Shown here: positions 42,880-51,926 of the stretch, piece by piece
Layout of the letters: the number at the start of each line of letters is the position of its first letter
Position numbering within the stretch: position 1 is the stretch's first letter
DNA from: an uncultured Mollicutes bacterium
Lineage (GTDB): Bacteria > Bacillota_I > Bacilli_A > RFN20 > CAG-826
Length of the DNA: 64,000 nt
Reading direction: 5' to 3'
NCBI GenBank assembly: GCA_900540385.1
Contig: UQFY01000001.1
Span: 92,399 to 156,398 of the forward strand
Notes under the pieces: model-generated
Databases searched by the model: none
The model's input: the letters and a program-made list of their open reading frames with translations, nothing else
Told to the model about the DNA's origin: nothing
Position numbers and translations under genes: made by a program

Positions 42880-44601
42880 TTATTCGAAGAGGTCTGGGAA
42901 TTGGCTCTTGAAGTATTCATAGACATAATCGTCGTGATACATCATAGCCATTTGTTGCACATAATAGGTCTTGGCGTCGTTTTTCCAAGTGTCGATGCTA
43001 GATAAGCTGTAGGCAACTTTACGGGCGATTCTTTCACCTTCAAGCACGCTACGTGTATCATAAACACCATTTTCTTGGAATTTAGCGGACTTGGTGGCTT
43101 CCTTTACTAACACGATGTAGTAATTTGTGCCATCTTCAACAAGATATGGGAAGTTATTGACTTCGGAATAAGCGGCTGGTGTAAGGAAATAATTTCCTTC
43201 AATATAACGGCCATAAGTGCCATTTCCACCCTTATATCCTTTAGGATTGGTCTCATTCATCAATTCAGTGTTATCAACTTCGTTAGCAACAGCTGCTTTG
43301 AAGATACGAGTATTTAAGGAAGATGGAAGAGAGCTAAGACCGCCAGAAGTGTACCAACCTTTTGTGGTGTGGCCTTCAGCAATCAAAGTATTTTCTTTGA
43401 TCTTGAATCCTGTTTCTTTGCTATAAGCACCGGAATTGGTGAAATCGCTATAAACAGAATTGGCGTTGCTATCATCACGAGAAGTTTGGTTAATAACCGT
43501 TTTATATTTCTCACAGTTTGTACCGAAGGAAGATTCCTTGTAGTAGTTCACTGTTCCACGTCCAGCAACATCGATTGAAGCATGTGTCCAACCTGCAGCG
43601 GCATAGATTGCTTTTGCGAGTTTGCTTCTTTCGCTTGTTCCAGCAAGGTCATTTAATTCCTTGTCAGCGCCTTTATACAAAGCACTTAAGAATTCAAAGC
43701 CGTATTCGCCCATTTTGCCTTTTTCGATAACTTGAGCGCAATATTGACGCATAAGTTTCAAAACGGCATCAGTGTATTGAGCATTCGCAGAGAGATTGAT
43801 GTATTCCACTTCACGAGCAGCAGTCAAATTGATTTGAGCGTCGTTTTGAGTATACATATATTCGGTTGTAAGCTCATTGCGGTAGATATCAGGAAGGATA
43901 TTTAATTCAATATATTCTTGATAGGTTACCCAAATATTTTTGAAATACTTGTTGATGATGGCGTTATTTAAACCATCGATTTCACCAGGATTTTCCTCGT
44001 CGATTGTCATGTCGCCTTCGACTTGGATGAAGTTTTCGAAACAATCTTCTCCTAAGGTGTAGTAGTTCTTTAATTGTGCGTCATAGAACTTCTCTTCGTT
44101 GAATTGATTTCTTTCTTGATAAGTGGAATTGGTCACATATCCTAAGAAAGTGTTATAGATACGGAAGAGAATATCTTTATAGACGTTTGTGACACGAACT
44201 CTGGAAGAAGCATAGTCAATCTTGCCGTCTTTCTTTATTTGCAAAGCCTTATGAGCGTTGATAAAGGAATCAATCTCAGTGGTATTGGAAGTGGAGGCAA
44301 GATAGGTTGCGACAACATCCTTTAATCCTTTGGCTTCTCTTTCAGAGAAGAAGGAACCAAAAGTGGATTTAGCATAGAGATAAAGGATGTTATTCAAAAC
44401 CTTTTCAGAATTGGTGTTGCCACTTGTGATAAGAGCATCATAGATATCTTGGATGGTATTGGCATCAATATCATCAGAGATGTTCAAGATTTTGTCATTA
44501 CCAATATTGCTTGGCAAATCCGCTTCAATCTTGTCACAGGAAGCGAGCATCGTCATGGAGCAAACAAGAGCTCCGAAAGCCATTAAATGTTTCTTAGTCA
44601 T
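42880..44601 (-). CDS. Large lipoprotein, partner of the PrsA-like protein
   Basis: 573 residues from the ATG at 44601, chosen because it gives a clean lipoprotein signal (MTKKHLMAFGALVCSMTMLASC, Cys22); it overlaps the upstream stop by 8 bp and has no close ribosome site, so translation is probably coupled. The mature part is helical and Asn/Tyr/Lys rich with no recognised motif; a C-terminal block NNFPYLVEDGTNYYIVLVKE resembles the end of a parvulin-type domain in its neighbour. Likely an extracytoplasmic folding factor paralog; low certainty. Confidence 0.7.
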   Translation of the reverse strand: MTKKHLMAFGALVCSMTMLASCDKIEADLPSNIGNDKILNISDDIDANTIQDIYDALITSGNTNSEKVLNNILYLYAKSTFGSFFSEREAKGLKDVVATYLASTSNTTEIDSFINAHKALQIKKDGKIDYASSRVRVTNVYKDILFRIYNTFLGYVTNSTYQERNQFNEEKFYDAQLKNYYTLGEDCFENFIQVEGDMTIDEENPGEIDGLNNAIINKYFKNIWVTYQEYIELNILPDIYRNELTTEYMYTQNDAQINLTAAREVEYINLSANAQYTDAVLKLMRQYCAQVIEKGKMGEYGFEFLSALYKGADKELNDLAGTSERSKLAKAIYAAAGWTHASIDVAGRGTVNYYKESSFGTNCEKYKTVINQTSRDDSNANSVYSDFTNSGAYSKETGFKIKENTLIAEGHTTKGWYTSGGLSSLPSSLNTRIFKAAVANEVDNTELMNETNPKGYKGGNGTYGRYIEGNYFLTPAAYSEVNNFPYLVEDGTNYYIVLVKEATKSAKFQENGVYDTRSVLEGERIARKVAYSLSSIDTWKNDAKTYYVQQMAMMYHDDYVYEYFKSQFPDLFE

Positions 44602-46888
44602 TGTTTGATGCGTAATAGCACGCCCCTCCTTTTTGCCAGAGTTTGCTAGAACTCTTCTTTGGCATACCGTATTCAATAGCGGCAGCTTCAGTGATGAGTT
44701 TAGAAGCTCCAGTGGCACCGGTATCGGTGTAGCCAATGCTTCTTTCTTCGTTTTGAGCAACTAATTGCTCAGCGTATTCTTTCCAATTATCAGACCATGT
44801 CTTATAAGAGGAGTCTTTGGTAGATTTACGTTTGATCTTCACATAATTTTTAATGGAAGTGGCAATTTCTGCATTCTTGAATTCGATGTTGCCGTTTTCA
44901 ATTAAGTATTGGAATAAATAAGTGGAGATGTTATCGGAGAAGGAAGATTTGATAGCGCTAGAAATCCATCCAGCACGGGTGGCATAGTCAGAGTTGTCAT
45001 GGACGTTATAGTTAACGTAGGTAGACATCTTATTGCCATTGGCGGTTGGATATTTGCTGCTATCTGGAGTGTAGATGGTGTAGTAATCGGAAAGAGATGG
45101 AGAATCTTTTGCATAAACGATCTTGCCATTTGTTTCGGTTCCGACATCAGCTAAGGTATTTTCCTTAACGATAGTTCCATCGAAGCTTGTTCCATATAAG
45201 GATAAAGCGGAACGCTTGATGGTCATTAAATGGATACCTTGATAAGAGGAAGCGCCTGCGCGCACGGCTAAGATAATTTCACCTGCGCTATCGGTTAAGA
45301 CGTTATTTGTAAATTGAGGTAAGACGTCTTTGGTGTTTACTTGGAAGCCAGGAAGATTTCCAAATTGCTCGGAATAAACGCCATCGGTGCTCTCTTTGCC
45401 AACCAATTTGTCTACATTAGAAGCGTTATAGAATTGGCCACGAGCTGTTTCTGCGGCAGCCTTGGTGTTTTCATCAGCCCAAGAAGCACGGAGAGTGCTG
45501 GTTGCAGAACCGTCATCGTTATAATAGGTAGTAGCGTTATAAGCAATGGCGTTTGGAGTAATGACACAAACGTTGTGCTTATTGAAATACTTATTATAGA
45601 TAACGTTACGTGGGAAGAAGGATTCGTTTCCATCGTTGACCTTGCCTTTTGCAGCAGAATCATCGGTTTCGATCTTTCCAGCATCGGCAAGTGCCATAAC
45701 TGCACCGAATGGGATTGAACCGATTCCTTCATTATTGAAATAGTCGTAAACGGTTTCTTCACTGCCATCTTCGGATAAGACCGTTAAGTTCTTATTCACA
45801 GAGGAATCGTCGCTAGCGGTTGGCATAGAAGTGGCGTTCTCACTTAAACCAGGAGCGATACGATAAGAGTTAGCAGCACCGTAGGCATTCTTTGTGGAAT
45901 CGTTATTTCTCTTGTTATAGAGGGATTCGAAAGCATAGACACCATAGATGAATTCGTGGACTAATTCAGAGTTTTGGCTCTTGGTCATTGGACCTTCACC
46001 AGACTTGGAATATTCACCGAAAGCGGATTTGGATCCATCATCATCAGAGTAGCTAGACAAAGAATCAAATGTGCTTCTATCTTCAGCATTAACGCTTGTA
46101 AGTTTTTTACTGGAAGAATCAATGGTTGCACCAGCTAAGCCTTTAAGGACAGTGGTAAGTTTTGTAACTTCTCCACCTTCACCAGTAGCGGTTGGCTCAC
46201 TGATCTTATCGGTGGTGTAGTTTTTATTTGAACCAGAATTCAATTTCACCAAGATATGACGGATTTCATATGGCATTTGGTTTAAAAGCCAACCATCTTG
46301 GACATCGCCATAGGAATTATCCTTGAAATCAAACATCTTTTTCTTTTCGCCGTTAAGGGTGTAATAGCCATCACGGAGAACTTCATAACCATTGACGCCA
46401 GAGCTGGAACCAAGGTTGAAATTTTCATAAAGATCATTTTCAAAGAGATCTTTTTCTTTCTCATAAAGATGCTTATCCCAAAGCTCAGAAGCATTGTCGA
46501 CATTGTTAGTATTCAAAATCGCTTCGAATTCTTGCTCATAGGAAGTGCCATTGTTGGTGGCGTTTGTTTGAGCAGTCAATTTGTCTTTCAAGACAGCTTG
46601 AGTTGCTTCTGATTGCAAAGTCGAAAGTTTTCCTTTGTTTTCGCTTTGTTGATAATAGTGACGAATTAAAGCTTCATAAATCTTGTCAAATTCAGAGCTC
46701 AAAGAAGAGCCATTTTGACGGTAGTTCTTTAATAGGTCTTCAGTTGTGTAGCTTGTGCGATACCCATTGGCATCGGTGTAAGTGAAAATCGCTCCATCGT
46801 TGCTTTTGGTGGCTTTATCGCAGCTAGATAATCCCGTTATGGCAGCGAGAGCAGCTACAAAACCGAGGGCACATTTTTTATTTTTCAT
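44594..46888 (-). CDS. PrsA/SurA-like foldase lipoprotein
   Basis: 764 residues from the ATG at 46888, which follows AAGGAGGAA and begins a lipoprotein signal (ALAAITGLSSC, Cys23). The motif MPYEIRHILVKLNS (about 205-218, His211) is the first strand of a parvulin peptidyl-prolyl isomerase domain, and the helical segment before it fits the chaperone arm of PrsA-like proteins. At 764 residues it is more than twice the usual PrsA size, with a long Ser/Asn/Asp-rich insertion. It would assist folding of exported proteins. It shares an operator motif with the suf operon across the divergent region. Confidence 0.7.
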   Translation of the reverse strand: MKNKKCALGFVAALAAITGLSSCDKATKSNDGAIFTYTDANGYRTSYTTEDLLKNYRQNGSSLSSEFDKIYEALIRHYYQQSENKGKLSTLQSEATQAVLKDKLTAQTNATNNGTSYEQEFEAILNTNNVDNASELWDKHLYEKEKDLFENDLYENFNLGSSSGVNGYEVLRDGYYTLNGEKKKMFDFKDNSYGDVQDGWLLNQMPYEIRHILVKLNSGSNKNYTTDKISEPTATGEGGEVTKLTTVLKGLAGATIDSSSKKLTSVNAEDRSTFDSLSSYSDDDGSKSAFGEYSKSGEGPMTKSQNSELVHEFIYGVYAFESLYNKRNNDSTKNAYGAANSYRIAPGLSENATSMPTASDDSSVNKNLTVLSEDGSEETVYDYFNNEGIGSIPFGAVMALADAGKIETDDSAAKGKVNDGNESFFPRNVIYNKYFNKHNVCVITPNAIAYNATTYYNDDGSATSTLRASWADENTKAAAETARGQFYNASNVDKLVGKESTDGVYSEQFGNLPGFQVNTKDVLPQFTNNVLTDSAGEIILAVRAGASSYQGIHLMTIKRSALSLYGTSFDGTIVKENTLADVGTETNGKIVYAKDSPSLSDYYTIYTPDSSKYPTANGNKMSTYVNYNVHDNSDYATRAGWISSAIKSSFSDNISTYLFQYLIENGNIEFKNAEIATSIKNYVKIKRKSTKDSSYKTWSDNWKEYAEQLVAQNEERSIGYTDTGATGASKLITEAAAIEYGMPKKSSSKLWQKGGACYYASNND

Positions 46889-46963
46889 AAGTGTGGACTC
46901 GTTCCTCCTTCTACAAACATGCGTGATTAGTTTATTCTCATAAGAGAATTGGTGCAAGCAATT

Positions 46964-47297
46964 TCACGCGTACGTGAGAGAAACCGCAAGGAAAGAAGGT
47001 TTTCTAAATGGAAACAACCACTCTTCAAAAATCACGAAAATGTTTTTATTCAGCAAAGAAAAATATGACTTAAATAAAATAGTCAATATAATATTGGAAA
47101 TAATCCATAGTTTATTGAAACGAAAATCAAAAATCGTTCAATACCTTATTAATAAACATTTAAAAAGCCTTATTATTGAGAATTGAAAAGCACTTAAAAT
47201 AGTTTTATAAAAAGCATCATTTAATAGTCAACTAAAAATGATTTTTTATTTTTTCTTATCGTTTCATTTGCTCGCACGCATACGTGAGAATTAAAAT
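46964..47297. promoter_or_regulatory. Divergent region between the PrsA-like and suf operons with two TCACG-N4-CGTGA sites
   Basis: A dyad TCACG-CGTA-CGTGA lies at 46964-46977 and a near copy GCACG-CATA-CGTGA at 47274-47287; they share CACGCRTACGTGAGA. The right site sits exactly between a candidate -35 (TTGCTC 47268-47273) and -10 (TAAAAT 47292-47297) of suf, a classic repressor position. The ~290 bp between the sites is very AT-rich and holds no supported gene. Confidence 0.65.
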
Positions 47298-47321
47298 ACA
47301 TTGCGATTTAGGAGGGAAGAT

Positions 47322-48155
47322 ATGTCTTCGTTAGTGATAAAAAATCTACACGCATCAGTGAAAGATGTGGAAATTTTAAAAGGTGTCAATCTTGAGATAA
47401 AAGATGGTGAAACGCTTGCTTTGCTTGGCCCAAATGGCCATGGCAAATCAACACTTTTAGCCGTTATTATGGGAAATCCTCGTTATACGGTGACAGAAGG
47501 TGAAATCACTTACGAAGGGAAGGATGTTTTAGCGATGAGTCCTGATCAAAGAAGCAAAATCGGTCTTTTCCTCGCAATGCAATATCCAGCTGAGATTCCT
47601 GGGTTAAATTCTGCTGATTTCTATAAAGCGGCCATGAATGTCCATCGTGAAAAACCAATGAGTTTGTTCCAATTCTATAACGCCCTCCAAACAGCCTATA
47701 AAGACATGGGTATTCCTTTCGAAATGAGCAAGAGAAATCTTAATGAAGGCTTCTCTGGCGGTGAGAAAAAGAGAAATGAAATCCTTCAGATGGAGCTTCT
47801 CGAACCAAGAATTGCCATGCTTGATGAAATTGATTCGGGCTTGGATGTGGATGCGATGAATATTGTTGCGGACACAATCAAAAAACAACAAGCCAAAGGA
47901 ACGGCCTTCTTGATGATTTCCCATTATGCAAGACTTCTTGAAATGGTCAAACCAACAAGGACTGCCATTTTAATCAATGGTCGTATTGTCTTAGAAGGTG
48001 GCCCAGATTTATATGAAAAAGTCGATAAACAAGGCTACGAATGGTTGAAATACGAATTGAATATCAACGTTGAAAAAGAAGTGGGCGCGACAATGAATGA
48101 TGTCTCCATTGGCGCTTGCGCTACGAGAATAGGAACTAACAAAGATGGAAAATAA
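47322..48155 (+). CDS. sufC: SufC, Fe-S assembly ATPase
   Basis: 277 residues from the ATG at 47322, with GGAGGG upstream. It is an ABC-type ATPase without membrane partner: Walker A GPNGHGKST, signature FSGGEKKRNEILQM (the SufC-specific form) and Walker B IAMLDEIDSGLDVDA. It works with SufB and SufD as the scaffold complex. The C-terminal ~30 residues (KEVGATMNDVSIGACATRIG) extend beyond the usual ~250-residue SufC. It is the first gene of sufCDSUB and overlaps sufD by 11 bp. Confidence 0.97.
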   Translation: MSSLVIKNLHASVKDVEILKGVNLEIKDGETLALLGPNGHGKSTLLAVIMGNPRYTVTEGEITYEGKDVLAMSPDQRSKIGLFLAMQYPAEIPGLNSADFYKAAMNVHREKPMSLFQFYNALQTAYKDMGIPFEMSKRNLNEGFSGGEKKRNEILQMELLEPRIAMLDEIDSGLDVDAMNIVADTIKKQQAKGTAFLMISHYARLLEMVKPTRTAILINGRIVLEGGPDLYEKVDKQGYEWLKYELNINVEKEVGATMNDVSIGACATRIGTNKDGK

Positions 48156-48843
48156 CGAACAAAAACAATCTTTGTATGTGGATTCTTTGCCAAGCGAACT
48201 AACAATCGATGTCCCTTCGGATGACGTCTATTATTTGAATATCGCCTGTTTCGAAAAACTTGAAAAAGAAATCAACATTACCGTTAATGTTCATGAAAAC
48301 GGAACTTTAATTGGAGCCATGGCAGACTTCACTCCGCTTTCATGCGCTTTCGATTTACAAATCAATCTTCTTGGCGAAGGAAGCAAAGCGGAATGGCATC
48401 TTGCCACTCTTTCTTGCAAGGACGCAAAGAAAATATACGAGACATCGGTCACACACAAAGCAAAACATACGGAAGCCCTTATGAGCAATTACGGTATTGC
48501 TAGAGATTCTTCTAAAATCACTTTCACTGGCATTTCCGCAATTGATGAAGGCGCTGATAAAGCAAAGACCCGCCAAGAAGCCAAAATTATCGTTTTTGAT
48601 CCAGACGCAGACGGTCTTGCTTCCCCAATTTTAAAAATCTCAAACAACGATGTTTTAGCTTCCCACGCTGCCGTTGTAGGAAGATTAAACGAAGAGCATC
48701 TTTTCTATTTGGAGTCTCGTGGCCTTTCAGAAGAGGAAGCGAAAAGACTTATCGCCCTTGGCTATTTAAAGCCAATCGAAAATTACTATACTGACAAAGA
48801 AACTGTTCAAAAAATCGACTCCATTATCGAAGGAGGCATTTAA
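48145..48843 (+). CDS. sufD: SufD, compact form
   Basis: 232 residues, about half the usual length. The conserved SufBD C-terminal core is present: NNDVLASHAAVVGRLNEEHLF then YLESRGLSEEEAKRLIALGYL, together with beta-helix strands rich in GEGSKAEWHLATLS. The N-terminal helical domain of ordinary SufD is missing. It partners SufB and SufC in Fe-S cluster assembly. Overlap with sufC and a 1-bp gap to sufS show tight coupling. Confidence 0.88.
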   Translation: MENNEQKQSLYVDSLPSELTIDVPSDDVYYLNIACFEKLEKEINITVNVHENGTLIGAMADFTPLSCAFDLQINLLGEGSKAEWHLATLSCKDAKKIYETSVTHKAKHTEALMSNYGIARDSSKITFTGISAIDEGADKAKTRQEAKIIVFDPDADGLASPILKISNNDVLASHAAVVGRLNEEHLFYLESRGLSEEEAKRLIALGYLKPIENYYTDKETVQKIDSIIEGGI

Positions 48844-48844
48844 C

Positions 48845-50077
48845 ATGTTTGATCCAAAAGAAATTCGTAAGGATTTCCCGATGTATCGAAACCAGATAAA
48901 AATGCAAGGAAAGCCCCTTGTTTTCCTCGATAACGCCTCAACGACGTTTAAACCTGATTGTGTGCTCGATGCAATTAAACGTTATTACGAAACGGAAACA
49001 TCAAACTCTCATCGTGGAGACTATGATCTTTGCTATAACGTTGATCAGGTCGTTTTAAATACGAGAAAAAAGATTGCTAACTTTCTTCATGCTGATTCAG
49101 AAAACGAAATCGTCTTCACTAACGGAGCGACTTCTTCTTTGAATTTGGTCGCTTATGGATATGCAGGAAGCCATCTTCACGAAGGAGATGAAATTCTTAT
49201 CGATGAAGGTGAACACGCATCCAACGTTTTGCCTTGGTATGTTGTTAGCGAACATACAGGGGCGACCGTGAAATTCATTCCCTTAGACAAAGAAGGCAAG
49301 ATTACAGTTGAGAATTTACGAAAATCCTTGACCCCTCATACGAAAATCGTTTCTTTGGCCCACGTTACAAACGTGTTGGGCTATGTTCTTCCTGTAAAAG
49401 AAATTGCAAAAATCGTTCATGAAGCAGGTGCTCTTTTTTCCTTAGATGGAGCTCAATCTGTTCCGCATATGCCAATTAATGTTAAAGATTTGGATGTTGA
49501 TTTCCTTTCTTTCTCCGGGCATAAGATGCTAGGACCTACAGGGATTGGGATTATGTATGGGAAATACGATCTTTTAAAAGAAATGGATCCTTATCTTGTT
49601 GGTGGAGGGATGAACGATAAGTTCAATGCCTGTGGCTTATTCACTTATTTGCTTCCACCTGCTCGTTTTGAGGCGGGAACTATTAACCTAGAAGGCATTT
49701 ATGGACTAGGTGCCGCGATTGATTATCTTTCGTCTTTAGGAATGGAAAATATCAATCAACATGAAAAAGAGCTCAAACATTATGCGATTGAGAAATTAAA
49801 AGAGACAGGAAACGCGATTATCTATAACGAAAATAGCGAATCGGGTATTGTTACTTTCAATATCAAGGATGTTTTTGCTCAAGATGCCGCGACCTTCTTA
49901 AATAGCAAAGGTATTGCTTGCCGAAGTGGGCAACATTGTGCCAAAGCTTTGAATGAGTTCTTAGGAACGCCAGCTACCGTACGTGCTAGTTTCTATTTAT
50001 ATACCACGAAAGAAGATATTGATGCTTTAGCAGATGCCGTGAAGCATGGAAAGGATTTCTTAGATGCCTACTTTTGA
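48845..50077 (+). CDS. sufS: SufS, cysteine desulfurase
   Basis: 410 residues, PLP-dependent class V aminotransferase fold. Lys227 in SFSGHKMLGPTGIG binds PLP, His123-type substrate region is DEGEHASNVLPW, and Cys365 in CRSGQHCAKA is the persulfide cysteine of group II desulfurases. It takes sulfur from cysteine and passes it to SufU, which is encoded next with a 14-bp overlap. Confidence 0.97.
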   Translation: MFDPKEIRKDFPMYRNQIKMQGKPLVFLDNASTTFKPDCVLDAIKRYYETETSNSHRGDYDLCYNVDQVVLNTRKKIANFLHADSENEIVFTNGATSSLNLVAYGYAGSHLHEGDEILIDEGEHASNVLPWYVVSEHTGATVKFIPLDKEGKITVENLRKSLTPHTKIVSLAHVTNVLGYVLPVKEIAKIVHEAGALFSLDGAQSVPHMPINVKDLDVDFLSFSGHKMLGPTGIGIMYGKYDLLKEMDPYLVGGGMNDKFNACGLFTYLLPPARFEAGTINLEGIYGLGAAIDYLSSLGMENINQHEKELKHYAIEKLKETGNAIIYNENSESGIVTFNIKDVFAQDAATFLNSKGIACRSGQHCAKALNEFLGTPATVRASFYLYTTKEDIDALADAVKHGKDFLDAYF

Positions 50078-50516
50078 ATTAACCCCAATGATGATGAGGG
50101 AAATCATCATGGATCATTATTCTTCCCCAAGACATAAAGGGGTTCCTTCCAATGTTCAAAAATACGAGAAACTCCACGCTTCTAGTACAAATTGCATTGA
50201 TGATTTTGATCTTTACCTTCTTGCAGAAGATGGCAAGGTAATTGATGCCACTTGGGAAGGAGTCGCTTGCACGATTTCTAGTGCTTCGACGGATATCATG
50301 TGCGATCGTGTTATCGGCTTAGATTATGAAAAAGCCCTTTATACGATCGAACAATATATGAACATGATCGAAGAAAAAGAATACGACGATTCCGTTTTAG
50401 ACGAAGCCCTTGTGTTTATGAACACCGGAAAACAAGCCGCTCGAATCCATTGCGCAACCATGGGTTGGACGACAATGAAAGAAATGCTCGAAAAAGATGA
50501 AAAGGAGGGGAAATAA
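50064..50516 (+). CDS. sufU: SufU, zinc-dependent sulfur transfer protein
   Basis: 150 residues. The zinc/sulfur ligands Cys44, Asp46 (NCIDDFD), Cys69 (ACTISSASTD) and Cys130 (IHCATMGW) match the Cys-Asp-Cys-Cys set of Bacillus SufU closely in spacing. It accepts sulfur from SufS and relays it to SufB. The gene overlaps sufS and shares one base with sufB. Confidence 0.95.
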   Translation: MPTFELTPMMMREIIMDHYSSPRHKGVPSNVQKYEKLHASSTNCIDDFDLYLLAEDGKVIDATWEGVACTISSASTDIMCDRVIGLDYEKALYTIEQYMNMIEEKEYDDSVLDEALVFMNTGKQAARIHCATMGWTTMKEMLEKDEKEGK

Positions 50517-51922
50517 TGGCCAATGAAAAAGACACTTCATTTTTAGAAGACGAATACAAATACGATTTTAAGACCAAAGCTGACTCCATTTTCACTACAG
50601 GTAAGGGCTTAAATGAAAAAGTCGTAAGAGAGATTTCCCGTATCAAAAACGAGCCAGAATGGATGCTTGAATATCGTTTAAAAGCCTTAAAAGCCTTTGA
50701 AAAGCTCCCTCTTCCAAATTTTGGACCGGATCTTTCTTTCCTAGATTTTGACTCTTATACCTATTACACCCGCTATGCTCAATCTGATAAGGCAAGTTGG
50801 AATGAGGTTCCTACTGCCATTAAAGACACCTTTCAAAAATTAGGTATTCCAGAGGCAGAGCAGAAATTCCTTTCTGGCGTTACCACTCAATACGAATCTG
50901 AAGTGGTCTACCATAACATGCTTGATGAAGTCCAAAAGAAAGGCGTCATTTTCCTTTCAACGGATATGGGTCTTCAATTATTTCCTGAATTATTCAAGAA
51001 ATATTTCGGAACGGTCGTACCAATCGGAGATAACAAATTCGCGGCTTTAAACGCGGCCGTTTGGAGTGGCGGTTCCTTTATTTACGTTCCAAAAGGCGTT
51101 CATTTAGATAAGCCCCTTCAATCTTATTTTCGTATTAACAATGAAAAATCAGGACAATTCGAACGCTCTTTAATTATTTGTGACGAAGGCTCCTCCATCA
51201 ATTACGTAGAAGGCTGCACGGCACCTATCTATTCCAAAGAATCCTTGCACGCGGCTGTCGTAGAAATCGTTGTTTTAAAGGATGCAAGATGCCGTTATAC
51301 AACGGTTCAGAACTGGTCTAACAACATTGTCAATATGGTCACTCAAAGAGCATTGGTTATGGAAAACGGCTTAATGGAATGGGTGGATGGCAATATTGGC
51401 TCTATGCGTAATATGAAGTATCCTGCTTGCATCTTAAAAGGAGATGGAGCAAAAGGAAATGTCGTTTCCATTGCTGTTGGTGGCAAGAATCAATTCCAAG
51501 ATAATGGATCAAGAATGATTCATATTGGTAAAAATACGTCTTCTAACGTGATTTCTAAATCCATTTGCAAAAATGGAGGCGTAGCAAATTTCCGCGGGAC
51601 AGTCCGTATTATGCCTACAGCAGAAAATTCTCATTCCCATGTTGAATGCGATACTTTGATTATTGATGATAAATCAAGATCGGATACCTTCCCAAAGAAT
51701 GAGATTCGTAATTCCACCAGTTTCATTGAACATGAAGCAACCGTTTCAAAGATTTCTGAAGACGAACTTTTCTATTTGGAATCGCGCGGTATTTCGGAAG
51801 AAGATGCGACCCAGATGATCATTATGGGTTTCATTGAGCCGTTTGCAAAAGAGCTTCCAATGGAATACGCGATTGAATTGAATCGTTTGATTGCCTTGGA
51901 TATGTCAGACTCGATAGGATAG
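50516..51922 (+). CDS. sufB: SufB, Fe-S scaffold protein
   Basis: 468 residues, full length for the family. Typical blocks are GVIFLSTDMGLQLFPELFKK, FIYVPKGVHLDKPLQSYFRI, YVEGCTAPIYSKESLHAAVV and the C-terminal EHEATVSKISEDELFYLESR. With SufC and SufD it assembles Fe-S clusters. It lies four bases before mnmG, so the suf unit probably continues into mnmG-rsmG. Confidence 0.97.
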   Translation: MANEKDTSFLEDEYKYDFKTKADSIFTTGKGLNEKVVREISRIKNEPEWMLEYRLKALKAFEKLPLPNFGPDLSFLDFDSYTYYTRYAQSDKASWNEVPTAIKDTFQKLGIPEAEQKFLSGVTTQYESEVVYHNMLDEVQKKGVIFLSTDMGLQLFPELFKKYFGTVVPIGDNKFAALNAAVWSGGSFIYVPKGVHLDKPLQSYFRINNEKSGQFERSLIICDEGSSINYVEGCTAPIYSKESLHAAVVEIVVLKDARCRYTTVQNWSNNIVNMVTQRALVMENGLMEWVDGNIGSMRNMKYPACILKGDGAKGNVVSIAVGGKNQFQDNGSRMIHIGKNTSSNVISKSICKNGGVANFRGTVRIMPTAENSHSHVECDTLIIDDKSRSDTFPKNEIRNSTSFIEHEATVSKISEDELFYLESRGISEEDATQMIIMGFIEPFAKELPMEYAIELNRLIALDMSDSIG

Positions 51923-51926
51923 CTTT

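Noticed and set aside
46974..47186. 70-codon frame in the PrsA/suf divergent region
   Set aside because: Composition is that of AT-rich spacer, there is no ribosome site, and it starts inside a probable operator.
46964..47288. TCACG...CGTGA dyads as parS sites
   Set aside because: parS is a continuous TGTTTCACGTGAAACA; these dyads have a 4-bp centre and different flanks.
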